In this document: in pieces, positions 26,576 through 36,250 of the stretch
Layout of the letters: every line of letters begins with the position of its first letter
How positions within the stretch are numbered: position 1 is the first letter of the stretch
Assembly (NCBI GenBank): GCA_003565295.1
Contig: PXCO01000290.1
Coordinates: 1-40,698 of the forward strand
Length of the DNA stretch: 40,698 nt
Source of the DNA: Cyclobacteriaceae bacterium
GTDB taxonomy: Bacteria; Bacteroidota; Bacteroidia; Cytophagales; Cyclobacteriaceae
Direction of reading: 5' to 3'
Translations under genes and position numbers: made by a program
Notes under the pieces: generated by a model
Told to the model about the DNA's origin: nothing
What the model saw: only the letters and a program-made list of their open reading frames with translations
Database searches by the model: none

Positions 26576-28717
26576 CTAGGATTTTTTTTGTGATTTCTCA
26601 GACCTTGGCAATAAAACTTTCCTAGAAAGCTTAAATTTGCCGGTCTTCTTATCCACGTCAATCAATTTGACCTGGATTTCCTCGCCGGATTCCAACACCC
26701 CATCCATGGATTCCAAGCGCTCCCACTTGATTTCTGATATATGGAGCAATCCATCTTTACCCGGCATGAACTCTACAAACGCACCAAAAGGCATAATATT
26801 TTTCACCTTACCAGTATATACTTCACCTATCTCAGGTTGGGCTACTATGGCCTTGATCCGTTGAAAGGCACCATCCATGGCTTCCTGGTTATTGGCAAAT
26901 ATGTTGATCTTGCCCATGTTATCCACCTCTTCAATGATGATGGTGGCACCTGTGTCTTTTTGAATTTCTTGAATAATTTTACCGCCAGGTCCAATCACAG
27001 CACCAATCAATTCCTTAGGAATCTCCATGTTTTGAGATCTTGGAGCGTGAGGTTTGTAATCGGGTTTCGGTGCAGACAAGGTCTTGGAAATCTCCTCCAG
27101 AATATGTAGCCTTCCTTCTCTTGCCTGATAGAGGGCTTCCTTGAGCACATTATAATCCAAGCCTTCCACTTTTAAGTCCATTTGACAAGCGGTGATGCCC
27201 TTTTCCGTACCTGTCACTTTAAAATCCATATCTCCAAGGTGATCTTCATCCCCTAAAATATCGGAAAGAATGGTGTAATTTCCAGTTTTGGCATCAGAGA
27301 TCATACCCATTGCTATGCCGGTAACAGGTGCCTTAATGGGAATACCTGCATCCATTAACGCCAAAGATCCTGCACAAACTGTCGCCATAGAAGAGGATCC
27401 GTTGGATTCCAATATATCCGACACCACCCTTATAGTGTATGGGTTTTCTGAATCGGGCGGCAACACCTTCTTCAAAGCCCTCATTGCCAAATTTCCGTGG
27501 CCCACTTCCCTTCTTCCCGGGCCTCTGGCTATTTTAACCTCGCCGGTGGAAAAACCAGGGAAATTGTAATGGAGGTAAAATTTATTGAACCCAGAATGCA
27601 CCGCACCATCCACCATTTGTTCATCTAATTTCGTGCCAAGGGTACATGTGGTAAGGGACTGAGTTTCACCTCTGGTGAAAATCGCAGATCCATGTGCTGA
27701 AGGAAGATAGTCCACTGCCGACCATATCGGCCTAATTTCGTTGGGCTTCCTTCCATCAAGCCTTTTCTTTTCATTAAGGGTGAAGTTCCTTGCAGCTTCT
27801 TTGTGAACCTTCCCGAAATATTGTTTGATCAAGAACTCATCGTATTCGTGTTCCTCACCCAGGCTTTCTAAAAACTCCTCTTTTATGGCATTTATAAGCT
27901 CAGACCTTTCCGATTTATTGGGAATCTGTCGGCTCACCACATCGTAAAGCTTTTCATAAAGCTCCTCCTTCATCTTGGCCATTAGCCCTTCGTCGTGGGT
28001 CTCATGGGAATATTCCCTTTTGACCTCCTTACCCACGGCTTGGGTAAGCTCCTTTTGAACCTGGCAGTGCCTTTTGATCTCCTCATGGGCAAACTGTAAG
28101 GCCTCCACCATCTCATCCTCGGAAATCTCATCACCCTCTCCTTCAACCATCAAAATGAATTCTTCGGAGCCAGCTACTATTAACTCCATGCTGGACTTTG
28201 CCAGGTCGTTTGGCTTCGGGTTGATATGGAATTCTCCTTCTATCTTAGCTACCCTCACCTCTGATATGGGCCCGTTGAAGGGGATATCTGAAACAGCCAA
28301 TGCGGCCGATGCGGCCAACCCGGCCAGGCAATCCGGCAGCACTTCCTCATCGGAGGAAATAAGGTTAATGGTAATGTTGGTGTCCGCGTGATAGTCGTCA
28401 GGGAAAATAGGCCTTATGGCCCTATCCACCATCCTACTGATCAAAATTTCGTAATCGGAAAGCCTACCTTCCCTTTTCAAGAAGCCCCCGGGGATCTTTC
28501 CCGATGCAGCAAATTTTTCTTGGTAATCCACGGACATGGGCAGGAAATCCACTCCCTCCCCCGCTTCATTCTTAGTGACCACAGTGGCAAGCAACATGGC
28601 TTTGCCCATTTTCACCACTACTGCGCCATCTGCCTGCTTGGCAAGGGCACCGGTCTCAATTACAATCTCTCTACCATCCGCAAGGGTGATAGTCTTTGAA
28701 ATAACGTTTGGTAACAT
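26576..28717 (-). CDS. pnp: Polyribonucleotide nucleotidyltransferase (PNPase)
   Basis: This 713-residue phosphorolytic 3'-5' exoribonuclease works in mRNA decay. It has two RNase PH domains (about 10-220 and 325-545), with the all-alpha linker between them. The KH domain ([20 protein letters not shown], about 575-594) and the S1 domain ([20 protein letters not shown]) follow. The catalytic block [16 protein letters not shown] is intact. It lies downstream of rpsO in the order common in many bacteria. In E. coli, pnp is controlled through its leader; a hairpin between rpsO and pnp here could play a similar part, but this is inference. Confidence 0.98.
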   Translation of the reverse strand: MLPNVISKTITLADGREIVIETGALAKQADGAVVVKMGKAMLLATVVTKNEAGEGVDFLPMSVDYQEKFAASGKIPGGFLKREGRLSDYEILISRMVDRAIRPIFPDDYHADTNITINLISSDEEVLPDCLAGLAASAALAVSDIPFNGPISEVRVAKIEGEFHINPKPNDLAKSSMELIVAGSEEFILMVEGEGDEISEDEMVEALQFAHEEIKRHCQVQKELTQAVGKEVKREYSHETHDEGLMAKMKEELYEKLYDVVSRQIPNKSERSELINAIKEEFLESLGEEHEYDEFLIKQYFGKVHKEAARNFTLNEKKRLDGRKPNEIRPIWSAVDYLPSAHGSAIFTRGETQSLTTCTLGTKLDEQMVDGAVHSGFNKFYLHYNFPGFSTGEVKIARGPGRREVGHGNLAMRALKKVLPPDSENPYTIRVVSDILESNGSSSMATVCAGSLALMDAGIPIKAPVTGIAMGMISDAKTGNYTILSDILGDEDHLGDMDFKVTGTEKGITACQMDLKVEGLDYNVLKEALYQAREGRLHILEEISKTLSAPKPDYKPHAPRSQNMEIPKELIGAVIGPGGKIIQEIQKDTGATIIIEEVDNMGKINIFANNQEAMDGAFQRIKAIVAQPEIGEVYTGKVKNIMPFGAFVEFMPGKDGLLHISEIKWERLESMDGVLESGEEIQVKLIDVDKKTGKFKLSRKVLLPRSEKSQKKS

Positions 28718-28787
28718 AAAATCTAATGATTCTGAAATGTGATTAGTCGTAAAAGTAAGGTTTAATAAAGGGCAACATCAAAAAGTA

Positions 28788-28810
28788 AGGTTCCCCATAT
28801 GGAGGAACCT
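28788..28810 (-). terminator. Hairpin between rpsO and pnp
   Basis: AGGTTCC/GGAACCT form a 7-base stem around a 9-base loop 17 bases past the rpsO stop. On the minus strand it is followed by TTACTTTTTG, an interrupted T run. This suggests a leaky terminator or RNA processing site rather than a full stop. Confidence 0.5.
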
Positions 28811-28826
28811 CACGAAACGCTTCTTA

Positions 28827-29102
28827 TTATTTTCGAATCCCCAATTCAGAAATGATTGAACGGTACCTTTCAATGTCCTTCTTAATGAGGTAATTCAATA
28901 AACTTCTTCGTTTACCTACCAACTTCAGCAACCCCAACCTGGAGGAATGGTCTTTTTTGTTGGTTTTCAAATGTTCGGTAAGGTGCTGAATCCTGTAGGT
29001 GAACAGGGCAATCTGAGATTCTGGTGACCCCGTATCGTTTTCAGCCTTCAACCGACCATGATTCTTGAACAAATCTGTTTTCTTGTCTTTAGTTAAATAC
29101 AT
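28827..29102 (-). CDS. rpsO: 30S ribosomal protein S15
   Basis: This 91-residue protein binds 16S rRNA in the platform of the small subunit. The hallmark [20 protein letters not shown] and [23 protein letters not shown] segment is complete (rough positions 25-75), ending in [13 protein letters not shown]. Its length is normal. It lies directly upstream of pnp, separated by 109 bases with a hairpin. S15 represses its own translation in several bacteria; no specific operator can be proposed here. Confidence 0.97.
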   Translation of the reverse strand: MYLTKDKKTDLFKNHGRLKAENDTGSPESQIALFTYRIQHLTEHLKTNKKDHSSRLGLLKLVGKRRSLLNYLIKKDIERYRSIISELGIRK

Positions 29103-29144
29103 GCTTAGTCAAATTAGAACTGATATTTTTTAATAAAACAGATG

Positions 29145-29152
29145 CAAAGGTA
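29145..29152 (-). promoter_or_regulatory. Predicted -7 box of rpsO
   Basis: The minus strand reads TACCTTTG, matching TAnnTTTG, 42 bases before the rpsO ATG. No clear -33 element is seen upstream inside the end of the LptF-like gene. Confidence 0.4.
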
Positions 29153-29168
29153 GCGAAATTAATTGGTT

Positions 29169-30992
29169 TCATAAAATTTCTTCCCTCAACTTTTTCCTGA
29201 ACCTGATTTCCGGCAATAAACCTCTGACCTTTTCTAAGATACCCACGTAAAAATCAGGTTCAAATAACCTTGCGTCCTTTCTTGCCTGCTTAAGGAAAAA
29301 CAACCCAAAAGGCAACAGCATAAGTATTGAAAAACTGGTGCCAAATAATGGGTCCGTAAGTCCTTCTTTCGCCCATTTTTCCCCAGTGATCGTTAGCATG
29401 TAATATAAAATAAAAAAAATGATGGATACCAAGACGGGCATACCCAGCCCCCCCTTCTTGATGATGGCTCCTAGAGGAGCGCCTATGAGGAACATCACAA
29501 AACATGCGATGGCTTGTGTATATTTTTGATACATGGAAATCTGAAACCTCCTGTACTCTCTCACCAAATTATCGATACGTGTTTTATTCGTGGTGAAATT
29601 ATTCTTAATGTTTCTGGCATTGGTCAGGGCACCGGAGGCAGCAGAAATCTGATAACGCTGCGTACCTCTTAAGGAATCTAGCTTGGCCTTTTCCTCATCT
29701 GACACCTTGGCAATTTGCTCCATTTGTATGGGGGTAATGCCAGGGCTGTTGGCCTGCACCGATGGCAAGGGCATTTGAGCCATGGTATCCACCATTGCCT
29801 GAACAGTGTCTCTGGAGCTTAAGGTATCCATGTCGGCAAGCAAGGTGTCCTGAACAGGTTCTTCAGCGCCATCTTGGGCCTCTTGTCCCGCGCCCGGCAG
29901 GGCCTGCTCCGCGGTATCTCTTTCGAATTGGTCAACTTTTCCCACCTGCTGATCCCCTTCAGCCCTATCAGACCTGTTTCGCATGTTTTCTTCCAGAATG
30001 GCTTGGTTTTCTTCTTGGTATTTTAGGTTTCTTAGGGAATCTGCACGTTGCTTTTTCACCAAAATATCTTTGGGCGGGGTAAGTTTACGGATTTTGCCGA
30101 AATAGGGATAGGATGCCTCGGTATTGGCATAATTCACATACAGCCATTGGTTATGCTCCCTATCCATTGAATCTAGGTCGTGCTTGATTTCATTGATGTT
30201 TTTGATGGAGCGATTATTGGACCAAAGATCCTCTGGGGTCCTGTTCATTTCAAAGGCGTCCAGGCTAAAAACCATCTCATTAGTGGAAAACTTAGTGCGA
30301 TTGAAAGTTACAGGTTTGTCCCTGATGCCCCTTTGACCGTCACCTTCCTGGTAACTGTACCCATTATATAAGGTGAGCTGCATGTACCTGTCATTAAAAA
30401 AAGGCTCCATGCGACCAGAGTCAGCCAGGATCACGTGAATATTGCCTTGACCTTTAGTGTGGTCATAAATGAGCACGTCCTTTAGCCTCACCTCGTCTAG
30501 CTTTTTATTTACCTTGATGCTATAATTTGGGATCCCATTGTAAAAAACTCCCTCTTTGATATCAAGTGCAGGAGATTTCATTCTTATGTCATAAAGCAAG
30601 CTGAAAGTTTTAAGATTTACCCTGGGTACCAAATAATTATTGGAAAGGAAAGCCAAAAAGGAAAGGATCAAAACAAATACACCAATAGGCAATAAGGCCC
30701 GCAGCAATGAAATACCGCTACTCTTGATTGCCGTGAGTTCAAAGTGCTCCCCAAGGTTTCCAAAGGTCATTAAAGAAGATAAAAGCACAGCCAGTGGCAA
30801 GGCCATGGGGGAAATACTGATCACAAAATAACCTATCAACTCCATGTAAACCATAAAGGGAAGGTCCTTTCCAAATATTTCGTCGAAATATTTAAGCATA
30901 TTTACCGTGAGCAGGATAAAATCCACCACGATAAAAGTAAGCAGGAAAGGCCCCAAAAAGGAACCAAGGATCAGTTTATCTAATTTCTTCAT
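29169..30992 (-). CDS. LptF/LptG family permease with large periplasmic insertion
   Basis: This YjgP/YjgQ-type inner-membrane protein forms, with LptG and LptB, the ABC transporter that extracts lipopolysaccharide for delivery to the outer membrane. N-terminal helices carry KKLDKLILGSFLGPFLLTFI and the SPMALPLAVLLSSLMTFGNLGEH coupling region. Three C-terminal helices begin at about residue 495 (FVMFLIGAPLGAIIKKGGLG). The 607 residues far exceed the about 360 of E. coli LptF/G. The extra part (about 310-450) is charged, with an acidic, Gln/Ala-rich section at 340-400. ATG 30992 is preferred over an upstream start at 31022. Upstream, 82 bases away, is the START-like gene. Confidence 0.9.
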   Translation of the reverse strand: MKKLDKLILGSFLGPFLLTFIVVDFILLTVNMLKYFDEIFGKDLPFMVYMELIGYFVISISPMALPLAVLLSSLMTFGNLGEHFELTAIKSSGISLLRALLPIGVFVLILSFLAFLSNNYLVPRVNLKTFSLLYDIRMKSPALDIKEGVFYNGIPNYSIKVNKKLDEVRLKDVLIYDHTKGQGNIHVILADSGRMEPFFNDRYMQLTLYNGYSYQEGDGQRGIRDKPVTFNRTKFSTNEMVFSLDAFEMNRTPEDLWSNNRSIKNINEIKHDLDSMDREHNQWLYVNYANTEASYPYFGKIRKLTPPKDILVKKQRADSLRNLKYQEENQAILEENMRNRSDRAEGDQQVGKVDQFERDTAEQALPGAGQEAQDGAEEPVQDTLLADMDTLSSRDTVQAMVDTMAQMPLPSVQANSPGITPIQMEQIAKVSDEEKAKLDSLRGTQRYQISAASGALTNARNIKNNFTTNKTRIDNLVREYRRFQISMYQKYTQAIACFVMFLIGAPLGAIIKKGGLGMPVLVSIIFFILYYMLTITGEKWAKEGLTDPLFGTSFSILMLLPFGLFFLKQARKDARLFEPDFYVGILEKVRGLLPEIRFRKKLREEIL

Positions 30993-31074
30993 TCTGGCTA
31001 TGCACTCCTCTACCTTACGCAAAGACGAGGCAAAGGTCAGGATATTATGTTAAAATCAATAATTTTAACATATT

Positions 31075-31476
31075 TTATCCTCCAATGATTTCCTTAAGGT
31101 TGTTGATCAAGCCCTCCCAGATGGAACTTTGCTCTTGCTCGTCAAACGCGTCACCATATTCGATCACACGCAGATAAAAAGTCTGTGTAAGTTCATTTTC
31201 CTCCAGTTTGAACTCGATAAAGGAATGGTCCACACCATTGTTTTCCCCCTCCTTGGGGTCAAAAAACTCAAATTTCACGTGGCGGTTACTGCGCATAATG
31301 GTGGGCCGGGCAAAATGGTCCTCCCCATCGTAGATGAAGTTATAGACCTTGTCCTCGTTGATGACCACATCTTCAGCAAACCACTGCGAAAGTCCACTGG
31401 CCGTACTCAAATAAGGATAAATGATCTTTCTGGAGGTATTTATCTGATAGTCAGAAATAAATTTTAGTTTACCCAT
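31075..31476 (-). CDS. START-like / SRPBCC domain protein
   Basis: This 133-residue protein resembles the START-like (AHSA1/SRPBCC superfamily) proteins of Bacteroidota. The N-terminus KLKFISDYQINTSRKIIYPY is followed by STASGLSQWFAEDVVI and then a beta-rich sheet (FNFIYDG-like strands, HVKFEFFD, FIEFKLEENELTQTFYLRV) and a C-terminal helix (EGLINNLKEIIGG). The fold forms a hydrophobic cavity for an unknown ligand. The frame stays open to 31551, but ATG 31476 fits the family start. It is divergent from tRNA-Met and likely co-transcribed with the LptF-like gene. Confidence 0.82.
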   Translation of the reverse strand: MGKLKFISDYQINTSRKIIYPYLSTASGLSQWFAEDVVINEDKVYNFIYDGEDHFARPTIMRSNRHVKFEFFDPKEGENNGVDHSFIEFKLEENELTQTFYLRVIEYGDAFDEQEQSSIWEGLINNLKEIIGG

Positions 31477-31524
31477 AGCAGTTAATTTTGGATTTGGAAA
31501 AAGTCTCAATTTTTGATTCCCACG

Positions 31525-31556
31525 TTTGGAAATTCTGGATGAACCACCCATATTTG
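31525..31556 (+). promoter_or_regulatory. Predicted promoter of tRNA-Met
   Basis: TTTG at 31525-31528 and CATATTTG at 31549-31556 are 20 bases apart. The second box matches seven of eight positions of the -7 pattern counting the free n positions. The tRNA begins 12 bases after the -7 box, which places transcription start close to the mature 5' end. Confidence 0.45.
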
Positions 31557-31567
31557 CATTCCCAATT

Positions 31568-31641
31568 GGCGAGGTAGCTCAGATGGTTAGAGCGCAGGAT
31601 TCATAACCCTGAGGTCAGGGGTTCAATTCCCCTCCTCGCTA
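31568..31641 (+). tRNA. tRNA-Met (anticodon CAT)
   Basis: A 74-base cloverleaf is formed. The acceptor is GGCGAGG/CCTCGCT with G1-U72 wobble and discriminator A. The D arm is GCTC-AGATGGTTA-GAGC. The anticodon loop is TTCATAA with anticodon CAT; the closing pair of its stem is an A-C mismatch. The T arm is AGGGG-TTCAATT-CCCCT. It is probably elongator tRNA-Met. The lysidine-modified tRNA-Ile cannot be excluded by sequence alone, and initiator type is unlikely. CCA is not encoded. Confidence 0.92.
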
Positions 31642-31645
31642 CTTC

Positions 31646-31677
31646 AGCCCCCCTTATCTCAAAGTGGGGCTTTTTTT
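31646..31677 (+). terminator. Intrinsic terminator of tRNA-Met
   Basis: AGCCCC and GGGGCT pair around a 14-base loop and are followed by seven T. It begins five bases after the tRNA. Confidence 0.85.
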
Positions 31678-31857
31678 ATTTCCTTAGGCATTTTCATGTT
31701 TTGTGAACCATTGGGTTTCAATGAGGCCTACAAGGGGGACAAACCACTTCCCAGTACTACATCTCTGTCCCTTATTCCTTATAAGTAAGGCCAATTGAAG
31801 ATCAAAACCAAATGTTTTCGTTAATATAAACAAATTTTTGAAAAAATATTTTTTTGG

Positions 31858-31890
31858 AAAAAAATAAAAAAACCCTCCATAGGAGGGTTT
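31858..31890 (-). terminator. Intrinsic terminator of the thrS-infC-rpmI-rplT operon
   Basis: On the minus strand AAACCCTCC/GGAGGGTTT with an ATA loop is followed by a T-rich tract. It lies 23 bases past the rplT stop. Confidence 0.9.
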
Positions 31891-31912
31891 CAATGACGGC
31901 GGGCCGATAAGC

Positions 31913-32257
31913 CTACCTAACTTTTTCAACTACTGCTTGAAATGCCTCAGGGTGATTCATGGCCAAGTCTGCCAAAACCTTCCTGTTTAATTCTATTTCA
32001 GCTTTTTTCAAAAGCCCCATCAATTGTGAATAGGAAATGCCGTGCTGCCTGGCACCGGCATTGATCCTTTGGATCCACAGTTTCCTGAACTCTCTCTTTT
32101 TTACTTTTCTATCCCTGTATGCATACTGCAGCCCTTTCTCATATTTGTTTTTAGCTACTATCCATACATTTTTCCCCCTCCCAAAATATCCTTTGGTTGC
32201 TTTGAGGACTTTTTTTCTCCTAGCTCTAGAAGCTACGGCGTTTACTGATCTTGGCAT
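31913..32257 (-). CDS. rplT: 50S ribosomal protein L20
   Basis: This 114-residue 23S rRNA-binding protein is needed early in 50S assembly. It matches the family end to end: [60 protein letters not shown] and [20 protein letters not shown]. It is the last gene of the thrS-infC-rpmI-rplT cluster, 87 bases after rpmI. In E. coli and B. subtilis L20 or leader structures regulate this operon; a weak stem CTTGGT/ACCAAG (32278-32307) lies in the rpmI-rplT gap, but no homology to known L20 sites can be shown by eye. Confidence 0.98.
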   Translation of the reverse strand: MPRSVNAVASRARRKKVLKATKGYFGRGKNVWIVAKNKYEKGLQYAYRDRKVKKREFRKLWIQRINAGARQHGISYSQLMGLLKKAEIELNRKVLADLAMNHPEAFQAVVEKVR

Positions 32258-32344
32258 TTTTTTTTGATTTTTTGATCCTTGGTGCCTTTTCGGTCTTACT
32301 TACCAAGCATCTGGTGAATGATTAACCTAATTAATAAAGAACTA

Positions 32345-32539
32345 CTAGATCCAGAGCATGTTTTTCACTCTGCCCATATCTGTCTCATGAACCTCCCCCA
32401 TCTTGGTAAGATTTCTCTTCCTTTTGGTGGCCTTTTTGGTCAGGATATGGCTTTTGAAGGCATGCTTCCTTCTGATCTTGCCGGTTCCGGTAAGCTTGAA
32501 CCGCTTCTTTGCACTTGACTTTGTTTTTACTTTCGGCAT
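32345..32539 (-). CDS. rpmI: 50S ribosomal protein L35
   Basis: This 64-residue basic ribosomal protein has the expected [20 protein letters not shown] start, the [16 protein letters not shown] segment and [15 protein letters not shown] near the end. Size and position, between infC and rplT, are standard. It lies 35 bases after infC. Confidence 0.97.
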   Translation of the reverse strand: MPKVKTKSSAKKRFKLTGTGKIRRKHAFKSHILTKKATKRKRNLTKMGEVHETDMGRVKNMLWI

Positions 32540-32574
32540 TACTTTTAATTTATAATACTAGTTGAAATTGTTTC

Positions 32575-33129
32575 CTATTTCTTACTGGCCTTTGGCGCTA
32601 CGAAGATGTTCATCCTTTTGCCTTCCATTTTGGGCAATTGCTCCACCTGTCCGTATTCTTCTAAAGCCTGGGCAAATTTCAGCAACAACATCTCACCTCT
32701 TTCCTTGAACACGATGGTCCTGCCGACGAAATGCACATAAGCTTTTACCTTTGCACCGTCCTTTAGAAAGTTGATGGCATGCTTGAGCTTGAAGTCAAAA
32801 TCGTGATCGTCGGTGTTTGGCCCAAACCTGATTTCCTTCACTACGGTTTTGGCCGCATTTGCCTTTATTTCCTTTTGCTTTTTCTTCTGCTCGTATTTAA
32901 ACTTCGCATAATCAATGATCTTGCAAACTGGAGGGCTGGCAGAAGGAGATATCTCTACGAGATCAAGCCCATTTTCTTCCGCTAACTTGACGGCTTTATC
33001 TGTGGGCATCACAGCGTTTCCTCCCTCTACAAAGTCCCCAACGACCCTAACCTCACGGGCTCTGATCCTTGAATTTACGCGATATGGTTCCTCTTGTCTT
33101 GGACTGTAAGATCTTTTTCCTCTCAAAAT
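32575..33129 (-). CDS. infC: Translation initiation factor IF-3 (non-ATG start)
   Basis: IF-3 binds the 30S subunit, prevents premature 50S joining and checks the start codon and initiator tRNA. The protein (about 184 residues) has the N-domain with [15 protein letters not shown] and [21 protein letters not shown], a Lys-rich linker ([18 protein letters not shown]) and the C-domain ending [13 protein letters not shown]. There is no ATG before the conserved N-terminus: the only candidates are adjacent in-frame ATT (33129) and TTG (33126), followed by AGAGGAAAAAGA. ATT is the start used by E. coli infC for autoregulation, and the coordinate given assumes ATT. The 84 bases up to thrS hold a large inverted repeat. 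Confidence 0.95.
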   Translation of the reverse strand: MLRGKRSYSPRQEEPYRVNSRIRAREVRVVGDFVEGGNAVMPTDKAVKLAEENGLDLVEISPSASPPVCKIIDYAKFKYEQKKKQKEIKANAAKTVVKEIRFGPNTDDHDFDFKLKHAINFLKDGAKVKAYVHFVGRTIVFKERGEMLLLKFAQALEEYGQVEQLPKMEGKRMNIFVAPKASKK

Positions 33130-33159
33130 GTTTATGATTGTGTTTCTATACCAAAGTGC

Positions 33160-33200
33160 AAATATCGAATAATTTTTTAATTATTAAAAATCCGATATTT
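33160..33200 (-). promoter_or_regulatory. Nested inverted repeat in the thrS-infC gap
   Basis: The outer stem AAATATCG (33160-33167) pairs with CGATATTT (33193-33200). The inner stem AATAATT (33168-33174) pairs with AATTATT (33179-33185) around TTTT. A 7-base bulge separates them on one side. It lies about 30 bases upstream of the infC start. It lacks a GC-rich stem plus T run, so it does not look like a simple terminator. Confidence 0.5.
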
Positions 33201-33213
33201 TTCTTGCTTAAAT

Positions 33214-35163
33214 TTATTTACCTAAAGATGAGGCTATAATTCCCTTGAAATACTCGACAAAACCCGCTATGGTGTAGGATCCCATGTCACCTTCCCCGTG
33301 CTTACGAAGTGAGATCTTTCCTTCCTCCTGTTCCTTTTCTCCTGCGATGACCATAAAAGGGATTTTCTTTACCTCGGCATCTCTGATTTTCCGGCCAATC
33401 TTTTCATCCCGGTTGTCTATATCCCCAGAAATACCCGCATCATCCAAACCTTCCTTGATACGCTCTGCATAATCCAGGTATTTTTCAGAAATGGGCAAAA
33501 TGATTACCTGTTCGGGAGCCAGCCAAAGGGGAAAGTTCCCCGCACAGTGCTCTATGAGAACGGCGACAAACCTCTCCAGGGAACCAAAAGGTGCCCTATG
33601 TATCATTACCGGTCTGTGCCGTTGATTGTCTGACCCTACAAATTCCAGTTCAAACCTATCAGGCAACTGGTAATCCACCTGAATAGTTCCTAATTGCCAA
33701 TTCCTGCCAAGGGCATCCTTGACCATAAAATCCAACTTAGGACCATAAAACGCCGCCTCTCCATGCTCTGTGACGGTTTCCATGCCTTTTTCGGCGGCCG
33801 CCTCTATGATGGCTTTTTCAGCTTTGTCCCAGGCATCATCCCCACCAATGTACTTTTCCCTATCCTCAGGGTCTCTAAGCGAAATTTGTGCCGTAAACTG
33901 GTCAAAGCCCAGTGCACGGAACACATAAAGCACCAAATCAATAACTTTGATGAATTCTTCTTTCACCTGATCGGGTCTACAGAAAATATGTGCATCATCT
34001 TGGGTAAAGCCCCTGACCCGGGTCAACCCATGCAGCTCACCACTTTGTTCATACCTGTATACCGTACCAAATTCCGCATACCGGACAGGAAGGTCCTTGT
34101 AGGAACGGGGCTTACTCTTGTAGATTTCACAATGATGGGGGCAGTTCATGGGCTTTAACAGAAAGCTTTCTCCCTCATGTGGAGTGGTGATGGGCTGAAA
34201 ACTGTCCTTACCATATTTCTCGTAGTGCCCGGAAGTCTCATAAAGCGCCCTGTGCCCAATATGAGGGGTAATCACCTGTTGATATCCGGAACGATCCTGT
34301 TCCTTTTTCAGAAAGTTTACCAAACGCTCCCTGAGTAAGGTTCCCTTGGGCAACCAAAGGGGAAGGCCCATCCCCACTTTTTCGGAAAAAGTGAACAATT
34401 CCAGCTCCTTGCCCAATTTCCTGTGGTCCCGCTTCTTGGCCTCTTCTATCATGGCCAAATGCTCTTTAAGTTCCTTTGCCTTGGGAAAGGTAACCCCATA
34501 GATTCGGGTAAGCATTTTGTTTTTCTCATCCCCTCTCCAGTAGGCTCCGGCAATATTGAGCAGTTTCACAGCTTTAATCACACCCGTATTGGGAATATGC
34601 GGTCCCCTGCACAGGTCCACAAAATTACCCTGCTGATAAAAGGTAATCTGCCCATCCTCTAGCCCTTCCAAAAGGTCTAGCTTATATTCGTCACCTTTTT
34701 CCTTATAATATTCCACAGCCTCAGGCTTAGAGATGTCCTTGCGAACATATTCGTTCTTCTGCCTGGCCAACTCCATCATTTTGGCTTCTATTCGTTCCAG
34801 TTCGGCCCCTTCCAGGGTCTTCTCACCGAAATCCACATCATAATAAAAACCGTTGTCAATAGGCGGTCCTATCCCAAGTTTCACTCCCGGATATAGGGCT
34901 TCAAGTGCCTCTGCCATAAGGTGAGCCGAGGAATGCCAAAAGGTGGATTTCCCCTCCTTATCATTCCATGTGAGCAACTGCAGCTCAGCATCTTCTTCAA
35001 TTGGCCTGTTGGCGTCCCAAACCTGGCCGTTAACTTTTGCCGCCAAAACGTTTCTGGCCAAGCCTTCGCTGATACCAAGAGCGACCTGCATGCCAGTTAC
35101 ACCTTTTTCAAACTCTTTTACCGAATTGTCGGGTAAGGTAATCTTTACTTTTTTATCAGACAT
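33214..35163 (-). CDS. thrS: Threonyl-tRNA synthetase
   Basis: This 649-residue class II synthetase charges tRNA-Thr. It contains an N-terminal TGS domain (about 1-63) and the editing/SAD domain with [20 protein letters not shown] and the FVDLCRGPH segment. The catalytic core begins near residue 245, with [12 protein letters not shown] (zinc and active site), [20 protein letters not shown] (motif 2) and [10 protein letters not shown] (motif 3). A C-terminal anticodon-binding domain follows ([20 protein letters not shown]). It heads the infC-rpmI-rplT operon. A weak -7-like box (CATCTTTG on the minus strand, 35218-35225) lies upstream. No T-box was recognised. Confidence 0.98.
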   Translation of the reverse strand: MSDKKVKITLPDNSVKEFEKGVTGMQVALGISEGLARNVLAAKVNGQVWDANRPIEEDAELQLLTWNDKEGKSTFWHSSAHLMAEALEALYPGVKLGIGPPIDNGFYYDVDFGEKTLEGAELERIEAKMMELARQKNEYVRKDISKPEAVEYYKEKGDEYKLDLLEGLEDGQITFYQQGNFVDLCRGPHIPNTGVIKAVKLLNIAGAYWRGDEKNKMLTRIYGVTFPKAKELKEHLAMIEEAKKRDHRKLGKELELFTFSEKVGMGLPLWLPKGTLLRERLVNFLKKEQDRSGYQQVITPHIGHRALYETSGHYEKYGKDSFQPITTPHEGESFLLKPMNCPHHCEIYKSKPRSYKDLPVRYAEFGTVYRYEQSGELHGLTRVRGFTQDDAHIFCRPDQVKEEFIKVIDLVLYVFRALGFDQFTAQISLRDPEDREKYIGGDDAWDKAEKAIIEAAAEKGMETVTEHGEAAFYGPKLDFMVKDALGRNWQLGTIQVDYQLPDRFELEFVGSDNQRHRPVMIHRAPFGSLERFVAVLIEHCAGNFPLWLAPEQVIILPISEKYLDYAERIKEGLDDAGISGDIDNRDEKIGRKIRDAEVKKIPFMVIAGEKEQEEGKISLRKHGEGDMGSYTIAGFVEYFKGIIASSLGK

Positions 35164-35428
35164 GAATGTGTTTTATGGGTTTCGGGAAACTTTACAAACA
35201 GCCTCCCCTTCTTCCCGCAAAGATGAGGATAGTAAGCGGTTTTTAAAAAGTTGAAGCAGATTTATTCCCCCTTATTCCACAAAAATATCGGAACTTTTAG
35301 AAGGAATGGCGTTACTGCCCCTAATTAATTCGTAGAAGAAGTTTTCAGGGTGTAATGGCTTTATCCTTTAGGTACCTCAGATGATTGATTTAATGGTATC
35401 ATTGAAAGTATTATGAATCCAATGTGAT

Positions 35429-36037
35429 TCAAAAAGTCATTCTAAATCCAAGTCCACCCGGTCCTAGGCTGATTCCTTGTAATAGGGTAGGCAATTCCTT
35501 GCCATGTGCATGATGAATCAAGTACTTGATCACATCAAAGCTCATCAAAAATGCCCCTTGCAAAATTACGGAATTCCCAAACCCAGAAAATCTTGGGTTG
35601 TCTGTTCGCCTCCCTCTTTCTAACAAATATAAACCTCCTGCCATATAGGCCACATCTAAACCTGCATTCACCAAAAGAATTTTCTCAATGGAATGTTGAC
35701 TTTGTACCGTTTCCCAGAAATCGATACCAGGCACCTCCCTCATAGCAGAATAATACCCAAACCCTGCAATTAGCAAGTTCACAGCGTTCCAATAAGCATT
35801 CATCTGGTGGAATCCTTTAAGCTCGCCTGCTGACCTACTTGCCATCACCCCGCCCCAAAATATATTACCTACGGCCCATGAACCCAAAATCAGCATCCCT
35901 TGCTTGTTGTACTTAATTCTCACTTCATTAAAGTCCCTCAAAATCTCCTCCGATGTTTGAGATTGGGCAAAAAGGCTGCTTATGGTTAAAGCACAAAAGA
36001 ATATACACAATATTGATTTGTAAAGCACCGGTTTCAT
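35429..36037 (-). CDS. Uncharacterised exported/membrane protein
   Basis: This 202-residue protein starts with a signal peptide (ILCIFFCALTISSLFAQ, cleavage after about 25). The mature part has several hydrophobic stretches (GMLILGSWAVGNIFWGGVMA, WNAVNLLIAGFGYYSA, ILLVNAGLDVAYMAGGLYLL and VILQGAFLMSFDVIKYLIH), giving about four membrane segments. This layout resembles uncharacterised Bacteroidota membrane proteins, possibly the family listed as DUF6992; I am unsure of that number. No catalytic motif is visible. It stands between thrS (265-base gap) and the SLC13 transporter (213-base gap) and is probably transcribed alone. Confidence 0.75.
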   Translation of the reverse strand: MKPVLYKSILCIFFCALTISSLFAQSQTSEEILRDFNEVRIKYNKQGMLILGSWAVGNIFWGGVMASRSAGELKGFHQMNAYWNAVNLLIAGFGYYSAMREVPGIDFWETVQSQHSIEKILLVNAGLDVAYMAGGLYLLERGRRTDNPRFSGFGNSVILQGAFLMSFDVIKYLIHHAHGKELPTLLQGISLGPGGLGFRMTF

Positions 36038-36250
36038 ACCTGAGGTTTTGTAAATCTAACCTAATATAAACAATTAATGTTTTACCACCCTGTGCCAAGG
36101 TTTACAACCTTCACCGGTTCCAAACTCTAAAACCTGGAAAGAAACCGCCTACCAGGAATAGCCCAACATAAAACAGAGAGGATTCCAGCACAAATTTTAA
36201 GGAAATAAAGTTGGCATCCATTCCTAATTTAATCAGATACGAAACTTGCC

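Noticed and set aside
31684..31929. Minus-strand open frame of 81 codons after rplT
   Set aside because: It overlaps the rplT end and runs through the operon terminator, so it cannot be a normal gene.
35164..35428. T-box or other tRNA-sensing leader before thrS
   Set aside because: No T-box sequence, specifier loop or terminator/antiterminator pair could be recognised.
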